Shown piece after piece: positions 57,532 to 64,000 of a DNA stretch of 64,000 nt. The DNA comes from Orenia marismortui DSM 5156 (GTDB lineage: Bacteria > Bacillota > Halanaerobiia > Halobacteroidales > Halobacteroidaceae), in the NCBI RefSeq assembly GCF_000379025.1, contig NZ_KB900617.1, positions 1,100,024-1,164,023 on the forward strand. Reading direction: 5' to 3'. The notes beneath the pieces were generated by a model. The model did not search any database. It was not told the DNA's origin and worked only from the letters and a program-made list of their open reading frames with translations. Position numbers and translations under genes: made by a program. How positions within the stretch are numbered: position 1 is the first letter of the stretch; each line of letters opens with the position of its first letter.

Positions 57532-58173
57532 TTAAATATTTATTCCCTCTAAGGCGCTAACTACTCCTTCTAAAATCTTTATCTGCTTTATCTTTCTTAA
57601 AAAAGCTAAATCGTCCTTATTTTCTGCACTAATTCTAGTTACTCCATGACAGTTATTGCAAGTTAATCTAATCTCACGCGGTAGCATATCTATATCTATA
57701 TCTGAGTTCCCACATTGGCAGACCAATCCATTGGTAGCAGCAATATCATGTAATTCATTCAAAACTGAAAGCATAATCTCAGGATTATTAAAATAATCAT
57801 CAAACTCTAGTTGGTCAATCATTAACTTCAAACATTTTTCTTCTTCTTCAGCCAGCTTTTTTACTTCATCATAAGGGCCTAAATATCCTAACTCAGCATT
57901 ATTACCTAAACATTTAATCTCTTTAATTTGATCCGACCATAATTTTGATTGAGTATAACTAACCCTATGGGTAGATTCACAAACTATACAAGAATACTCT
58001 AACCAATATTTTTTCGGGCTATTCTTTCCAAATACTAATTTTGTAAAGCCACAAACACATTTCATTTCTAATCTATTTTTTCCTGAAAAATCGAATATAT
58101 TAATTTCATCTAATTCTAATTCTCCACAAATAGGACATCTCCAGGCTAGAGTAGCATTACATTCCAATAGCAT
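57532..58173 (-). CDS. Zinc-ribbon protein of unknown function
   Basis: A cytoplasmic protein of 213 residues with several paired cysteines: CPIC (13-16), a CVC pair near 40, CIVC near 63, CQC near 153 and CNNC near 172. These suggest two zinc ribbons separated by a helical part. I do not recognise an enzyme domain. It stands between a secreted beta-rich gene and fba, with palindromes on both sides, so it is probably transcribed alone. Confidence 0.78.
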   Translation of the reverse strand: MLLECNATLAWRCPICGELELDEINIFDFSGKNRLEMKCVCGFTKLVFGKNSPKKYWLEYSCIVCESTHRVSYTQSKLWSDQIKEIKCLGNNAELGYLGPYDEVKKLAEEEEKCLKLMIDQLEFDDYFNNPEIMLSVLNELHDIAATNGLVCQCGNSDIDIDMLPREIRLTCNNCHGVTRISAENKDDLAFLRKIKQIKILEGVVSALEGINI

Positions 58174-58234
58174 TTAGCTCCCCCTCCTTTCTCCTTCCAT
58201 GATAATTATTCTCTATCCAAAGATAAAACCCTTT

Positions 58235-58278
58235 TAATAAATTAAAATATTGTTTTAAAACAATATTTTAATTTATTA
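58235..58278. terminator. 44-base perfect palindrome, likely terminator
   Basis: Two 22-base AT-only arms, apart from single G and C bases, lie directly after the stop of the gene at 58280. The arms contain long A and T runs, so a terminator in either direction is possible. Confidence 0.6.
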
Positions 58279-58279
58279 A

Positions 58280-59011
58280 TTATATCTTTCTTGCTATTAC
58301 TTCTTTAACCCCTTTATTGACTTTCAATTTAATCCAATTATAACAATTTAATCTTTTTAAATTAATCCTTTTATTATAGGCAAAAATTGGAGTTTCAGCC
58401 TTTAAAACATACTTTTTTAAATCAGGATTTAATCTACTTCCAACATTTAAAATTATTTTATTCTCTTTAGAATTAACCCTTACTAATATACCACTTATAT
58501 CATAATGATATAATACCAACTTATTTAATTTATATCCTATACCCAAAATAGCTATTCCTTTATCCCCTACTCTAACATCTGACACTCCAGTTGAATAATT
58601 ATTACGAACTAACTTAACATCTCTATCTATATTATATGTTATTTCATGTCCTGTATTTAATTCTTCTAATCTAACCTTATTACCTTTAATTGATTTAACT
58701 TTAATATTTATTGCTTTATAAAAACTATTTATACTTTCTATCCCTCCACCTTCATTTAAAGTTATTTTTGCATATTGAAAATTATTATTAGTAACTGGCT
58801 TTAAAGCAGATAAAGAAACCTCTTGATTATTAAGATAAATCTTAGTGGCTATATCAATAATATATTCTTCTATCCCTTGATCACTTTTAAATAGTAGAGT
58901 ATCTTGACTAGCATTTACCGCTATTATTTCACCACTAATTTCCTTAGCCCAAACAACATTATTTATAAGAATACAGCTAAATATTATTAAAACAATTATA
59001 AACTTTTTCAT
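58280..59011 (-). CDS. Exported beta-rich hypothetical protein
   Basis: An unrecognised secreted protein. After a signal peptide (about 1-22, VWA) it has three or four similar beta modules of the form GEIIAVNASQDTLLFKSD, IKVKSIKGNKVRLEEL and ISGILVRVNSKENKIILNVG, resembling OB-like repeats of unknown-function surface proteins. No cysteine pair or catalytic motif is visible. GGAGGG fits the second ATG at 59011 better than the ATG at 59017. Confidence 0.72.
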   Translation of the reverse strand: MKKFIIVLIIFSCILINNVVWAKEISGEIIAVNASQDTLLFKSDQGIEEYIIDIATKIYLNNQEVSLSALKPVTNNNFQYAKITLNEGGGIESINSFYKAINIKVKSIKGNKVRLEELNTGHEITYNIDRDVKLVRNNYSTGVSDVRVGDKGIAILGIGYKLNKLVLYHYDISGILVRVNSKENKIILNVGSRLNPDLKKYVLKAETPIFAYNKRINLKRLNCYNWIKLKVNKGVKEVIARKI

Positions 59012-59096
59012 ATTCATCCCTCCGTATATCTTTTGTTAGTAATATTATTGACATTTATTTCAAAGATATACGGAATAAAAGGAATTTTTTTGAATT

Positions 59097-59132
59097 CAAA
59101 AAAAGAAGAAGGGGGATATCCCCCTTCTTCTT
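59097..59132 (-). terminator. Terminator of pyrG
   Basis: The GC-rich palindrome AAGAAGAAGGGGGAT and its complement is followed by seven T on the minus strand. Confidence 0.92.
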
Positions 59133-59140
59133 GGACTTAT

Positions 59141-60736
<1,596 letters not shown>

Positions 60737-60832
60737 TTAAATTCCTCCTATTTTACAATTAAATTCTTTTTCATTCTATCTAACTTCTTTAATCTAACTA
60801 CAAGTCAGACGTCTATCCTAAAGGCCTCCATA

Positions 60833-60882
60833 GAAAAAGACTAGAATTTTAGGGCTGGTTACCCCTAAGCTTCTAGTCTTTA
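60833..60882 (-). terminator. Terminator between XapX-type gene and pyrG
   Basis: Stem AAGACTAGAA...TTAGGG with CCCTAA...TTCTAGTCTT, loop GTAACCAG, followed by TTTC on the minus strand. Confidence 0.78.
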
Positions 60883-60886
60883 GTCT

Positions 60887-61042
60887 TTAAATTAAATACT
60901 TGATAATTAGAGATCCTAAATAAACTCCTGCGACCCCCATTACTCCTGCTAAGTTCGGAGGGGCTGGAATGGGAAAATTAAAATAAGAAAATAAAGCTCC
61001 AACAATTATACCAGATACTGTTGCTAATAATACTTGATTCAT
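60887..61042 (-). CDS. XapX-domain small membrane protein
   Basis: A 51-residue frame with AAGGAGG upstream of its ATG and a terminator after it. The sequence has two hydrophobic helices joined by FNFPIPAPPNLAGVMG, which matches the XapX (DUF1427) pattern of a helix, PIPAPP and a second glycine-rich helix. Function of the family is unknown. It lies between argS and pyrG. Confidence 0.85.
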   Translation of the reverse strand: MNQVLLATVSGIIVGALFSYFNFPIPAPPNLAGVMGVAGVYLGSLIIKYLI

Positions 61043-61121
61043 TGCCATTCCTCCTTAATATTATTTTATCCTCTCCGACTAAAGCTAATTCAAAATAAAA
61101 ATTAAATGTTTATACTAGAAA

Positions 61122-62789
61122 TTACATACTTTCTGGAGCAGATACGCCTAATAGACCTAACACATTCACTAAAACCTGCTTAGCTGCTAAAACTAGTACT
61201 ATTCTAGCTTTCATAACCTCTTGATCTTCAATTAAAACATGGCATTTATTATAAAACTTATGGAATACAGAAGCTAAATCATAGGCAAAACGTGCTATAT
61301 GATGTGGTGCCCTACTTTCTGCACTCTTAGCTATCTCATTAGGATAATCCGCCAACATTTTCATCAAATCAATTTCAACATCTTCTCTTAGATTAGTTAA
61401 ATCAACTTCTTTAACCTTAGGCAACTCTATGCCTTCATCTTTAACTTGATCCAAAATACTACAAATCCTTGCATGAGCATACTGAATATAATAGACTGGA
61501 TTATCACTAGATTGCTTTTTAGCCAATTCTAAATCAAAATCAAAATGACTATCTGTACTACGCATAACATAAAAATACCTTGCCGCATCTTTACCAACTT
61601 CTTTTACTACATCACGCAAAGTAACAAAATTACCAGCCCGTTTAGACATAGGAACTTTCTCACCATCACGCAATAGAGTAACTAACTGCACTAAGACAAT
61701 CTGTAATGATTCACGGTCATAACCTAAAGCTTCTATTACAGCTTTCATTCTTTCGATATAGCCATGATGATCAGCACCCCATACATTAATAACTTCTTCA
61801 AAGCCACGATCATATTTGTTCTTATGATAAGCTATATCTGCAGCTAAATAAGTAGGATTTCCATCATCTTTAATAACTACTCTATCCTTATCATCTCCAA
61901 ATTGAGTTGACCTAAACCATAAAGCCCCTTCATTTTCATAGATGAAGTCAGATTTCTTTAATTCTTCTACTACTTCCTCTACACTATCTGGATGGAGAGT
62001 TTGTTCACTAAACCATTTATCAAACTCTACCCCAAAACTTTTTAAATCACTTTCAATATTGTTTAATAACTTCTGATAAGCATATTCTCTAAAGAAATCA
62101 TAATTACCACTTTTAGCATCTTGCAGATGATTATTATTTTCTTCATCTATTATTTCTTGAGCAATATCTTTTATATAAACACCTTGATATGATTCTTCAG
62201 GAATCTCAACCTCTTCACCTAATAACTGTTGATATCTAATAGCAACAGATTTACCTAAAAGATTCATCTGATTACCAGCATCATTAATATAATATTCTTT
62301 ACCTACAACAAATCCTGCACTAGATAAGATGTTTGATAATACATCGCCCACAACAGCACCACGACTATGCCCTACATGTAAAGGACCTGTTGGATTAGCA
62401 CTTACAAATTCAACTTGAACTTTTTTACTTGCTCCAACATTAACTTCGCCATAACTTTCTCCTTGTTCTTCAATCTCCGCTAAAACATCATATAACCATT
62501 TATTACTTAAGAAAAAGTTAATAAATCCTGGTCCAGCTACCTCAACTTTATCAATCAAATCTACCCCTGATAAATTTTCTTTAATTATCTCCGCAATTTG
62601 ACGAGGAGCCATTTTAGCTTGTCCTGCTAAAACCATTGCAATATTTGTGGCATAATCCCCATGGGACTCATCACGTGGTACTTCTAATTTGATATCTGGC
62701 AACTCTTCTATATCTAGCTCATTTGAAATATTTATCGCATTTTCTATTGCTGCTAGCAATTCATCTTCTAACTTTTGTACCAGCGCCAT
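61122..62789 (-). CDS. argS: Arginyl-tRNA synthetase
   Basis: Class I synthetase charging tRNA-Arg. The HIGH-type motif is ANPTGPLHVGHSRGAVVGD and the KMSKS-type motif is VPMSKRAGNFV; the DALR anticodon domain forms the last 120 residues (IARFAYDLASVFHKFYNKCH). Length 555 is typical. It begins two bases from the DUF1934 stop. Confidence 0.97.
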   Translation of the reverse strand: MALVQKLEDELLAAIENAINISNELDIEELPDIKLEVPRDESHGDYATNIAMVLAGQAKMAPRQIAEIIKENLSGVDLIDKVEVAGPGFINFFLSNKWLYDVLAEIEEQGESYGEVNVGASKKVQVEFVSANPTGPLHVGHSRGAVVGDVLSNILSSAGFVVGKEYYINDAGNQMNLLGKSVAIRYQQLLGEEVEIPEESYQGVYIKDIAQEIIDEENNNHLQDAKSGNYDFFREYAYQKLLNNIESDLKSFGVEFDKWFSEQTLHPDSVEEVVEELKKSDFIYENEGALWFRSTQFGDDKDRVVIKDDGNPTYLAADIAYHKNKYDRGFEEVINVWGADHHGYIERMKAVIEALGYDRESLQIVLVQLVTLLRDGEKVPMSKRAGNFVTLRDVVKEVGKDAARYFYVMRSTDSHFDFDLELAKKQSSDNPVYYIQYAHARICSILDQVKDEGIELPKVKEVDLTNLREDVEIDLMKMLADYPNEIAKSAESRAPHHIARFAYDLASVFHKFYNKCHVLIEDQEVMKARIVLVLAAKQVLVNVLGLLGVSAPESM

Positions 62790-62790
62790 C

Positions 62791-63207
62791 TTATTCCTCC
62801 TTATAAAAAATATTTAATTCATTACTACTTATTATTTTCAAATCATTATACAACTGATAAGATAAGCTAATCTTCCCTTGAGAAGAACCTAGATCAAACT
62901 TTAAATTTTGAACTTCAACTTCAAAATTTAAAGTTCCATAAGGGGTATGATAATCAAACTCCCTTTTTTCATCTAATACAAATTCTTGTATCATTCTTAA
63001 TTTTCCTTGTCTGATTAAAGTTAACCTATCTGGCTTTATCTTAAGAGTAGTTTTTACTCCTTTTACTCCTTCTAACTCTTCCTTATATTTTAAATAATAT
63101 GTATTATTTTTATTATATAAACTACCTTTAGTTTTAAAAGAAATTTTATTACTTTGATTGCCATCATCTTGAATACTATTTATTCTAAGCTTTACCTCTT
63201 TTGGCAA
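62791..63207 (-). CDS. DUF1934 beta-barrel protein, YwiB-like
   Basis: A cytoplasmic calycin-like protein of unknown function, 138 residues, all-beta. The pattern YYLKYKEELEGVKGVKTTLKI and LDEKREFDYHTPYGTLNFEV is typical, as is its place immediately upstream of argS (ywiB-argS in Bacillus). The likely start is TTG with GAGG upstream. Confidence 0.86.
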   Translation of the reverse strand: MPKEVKLRINSIQDDGNQSNKISFKTKGSLYNKNNTYYLKYKEELEGVKGVKTTLKIKPDRLTLIRQGKLRMIQEFVLDEKREFDYHTPYGTLNFEVEVQNLKFDLGSSQGKISLSYQLYNDLKIISSNELNIFYKEE

Positions 63208-63301
63208 AGTACCAACCTCTTTCTAAATTTGATAACTAATTAATAACGTATTATGATACAACAATAATTTATTATACATTCTAAGTTTAATTTTTTCAAG
63301 A

Positions 63302-63709
63302 CTATAATCTAAATCCTTTTGCATATCTTTTGGCACTTTCTTTATCTTTCAATTCTCTAAAATCCTTAACTATACAACCCTGCGATTCCAACTTACCCAT
63401 TAAAATTTTTAAAGCTTTAGACCTTCCAAAAAAACGTTCCTGCACAAAAGCAATTACCTCTTGGCCAACAGCCCTTTTTGTATTCTGCAAAAATATATCT
63501 ACCTTTGGATCTAAATTACCACCAAACAAGCCCAAATTCGGACTACCTACAAGAACTAAATCATACTTAGAAAAATAAACTGCGGGAGAATTTGTAGGAA
63601 TCGTCTCTAAATCTACCATAATATCATTGAATTCAAAACCTAATTTCAAACCTTCAGCAATTTCTTTTAATTTATTATCCTTTGAATAAGCAATTAGAAC
63701 CCTCTTCAT
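63302..63709 (-). CDS. Flavodoxin-like protein
   Basis: A small flavodoxin-fold protein (135 residues). The start RVLIAYSKDNKLKEIAEGL resembles the FMN phosphate loop but lacks the full T/SxTGxT; the second loop VLVGSPNLGLFGGNL matches the isoalloxazine-binding region. FMN binding is probable, partner unknown. It stands alone upstream of the ywiB-argS pair. Confidence 0.75.
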   Translation of the reverse strand: MKRVLIAYSKDNKLKEIAEGLKLGFEFNDIMVDLETIPTNSPAVYFSKYDLVLVGSPNLGLFGGNLDPKVDIFLQNTKRAVGQEVIAFVQERFFGRSKALKILMGKLESQGCIVKDFRELKDKESAKRYAKGFRL

Positions 63710-63769
63710 TATCTTACCTCCAATTAAACTTTACTATCTCTATCTTTCTTTAAACAATAAGATCTTCCT

Positions 63770-63988
63770 TTATCTAAACAAGGAAATTAATTTATATATA
63801 ACCGCTGTAATTCCACTTGCAATCAATGGACCACTAGGTACCCCCTTAAAGAAAGCAACACCTATAATTACTCCAATTACAAGGTTAATAGTCACAGTAG
63901 GTGTATTTTCCATCAACATTAAACCCTCTCTAGTAAATTGGGTAACTGCTATCCCCATTATTAGACCTAAGATAGCGATTGGATTCAT
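63770..63988 (-). CDS. Small two-helix membrane protein, start uncertain
   Basis: A 72-residue hydrophobic protein with two or three membrane segments (about 4-20, 33-50 and 55-70) that I do not recognise. The ATG at 63988 has no visible ribosome-binding site and the frame stays open to the window edge, so the true start may lie outside. It precedes the flavodoxin-like gene. Confidence 0.6.
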   Translation of the reverse strand: MNPIAILGLIMGIAVTQFTREGLMLMENTPTVTINLVIGVIIGVAFFKGVPSGPLIASGITAVIYKLISLFR

Positions 63989-64000
63989 CAAATTTTCTGT

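Overview
The window comes from an AT-rich, low-GC member of the Firmicutes that makes both endospores and an outer membrane. Sporulation genes (spoIID, a spoIIQ-like gene, spoIIID) lie next to LPS-transport genes (lptF/G, lptD, lptC/A-like), lpxD, bamA, tamB, Skp-like chaperones and the flagellar P- and L-ring genes flgI and flgH. Both ATP synthase c-subunit genes carry a sodium-binding signature. Together this points to a halophilic or alkaliphilic fermentative anaerobe of the Halanaerobiales, most likely a spore-forming Halobacteroidaceae relative such as Orenia or Halobacteroides. The genus is an inference. Almost every gene is on the minus strand, so transcription runs from high to low coordinates.

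Layout from high to low coordinates: 64000-57500 holds a small membrane protein, a flavodoxin-like protein, ywiB-like DUF1934, argS, a XapX-type mini gene missing from standard ORF lists, pyrG, a secreted beta-rich protein and a zinc-ribbon protein. 57250-42460 holds fba, glpX, a Na/Ca exchanger, rho, a LysM-M23 peptidase, rpmE, DUF1385, prfA, prmC, sua5, mntP, a ywlE-like phosphatase, rpiB, glyA, upp and dCMP deaminase. A single secreted hypothetical at 48292-48663 is the only convincing plus-strand gene. 42360-41330 is a tagO/wecA-type transferase. 41190-33010 is the complete F-type ATP synthase operon. It is preceded by a strong promoter with a TetR-like palindrome, a second sigma-A promoter, a cyclic-di-AMP (ydaO/yuaA) riboswitch and a terminator. 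32870-28720 is yueI-like DUF1694, murA, spoIID, spoIIQ and spoIIID. 28686-26618 is a group IIC intron with its reverse transcriptase. 26533-21870 is flgF-flgG-flgA-flgH-flgI-flgJ. 21790-604 is the outer-membrane cluster: S55 peptidase-like protein, tamB, bamA, three Skp/OmpH-like genes, lpxD, two beta-barrel proteins, an S8 lipoprotein protease, two lptF/G permeases, lptD, lptC and a lipoprotein lptA-like gene. 542-1 is the 5' end of a second copy of the same intron.

The housekeeping half keeps the gene order known near argS-pyrG-fba-rho-prfA-glyA-atp-murA-spoIID-spoIIQ-spoIIID-flhO/flhP in Bacillus subtilis. The outer-membrane half is attached at the flgFG (flhO/flhP) end. FlgH and FlgI need an outer membrane and peptidoglycan, and the Lpt, Bam, Tam, Skp and LpxD products build that membrane, so the two blocks make functional sense side by side. 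The most notable points are the cyclic-di-AMP riboswitch in front of the ATP synthase, the double-hairpin c subunit with one of its two ion-binding glutamates replaced by glutamine, a lipid-anchored LptA-like protein with a charged helical stalk, and two near-identical group IIC introns placed directly behind terminators.
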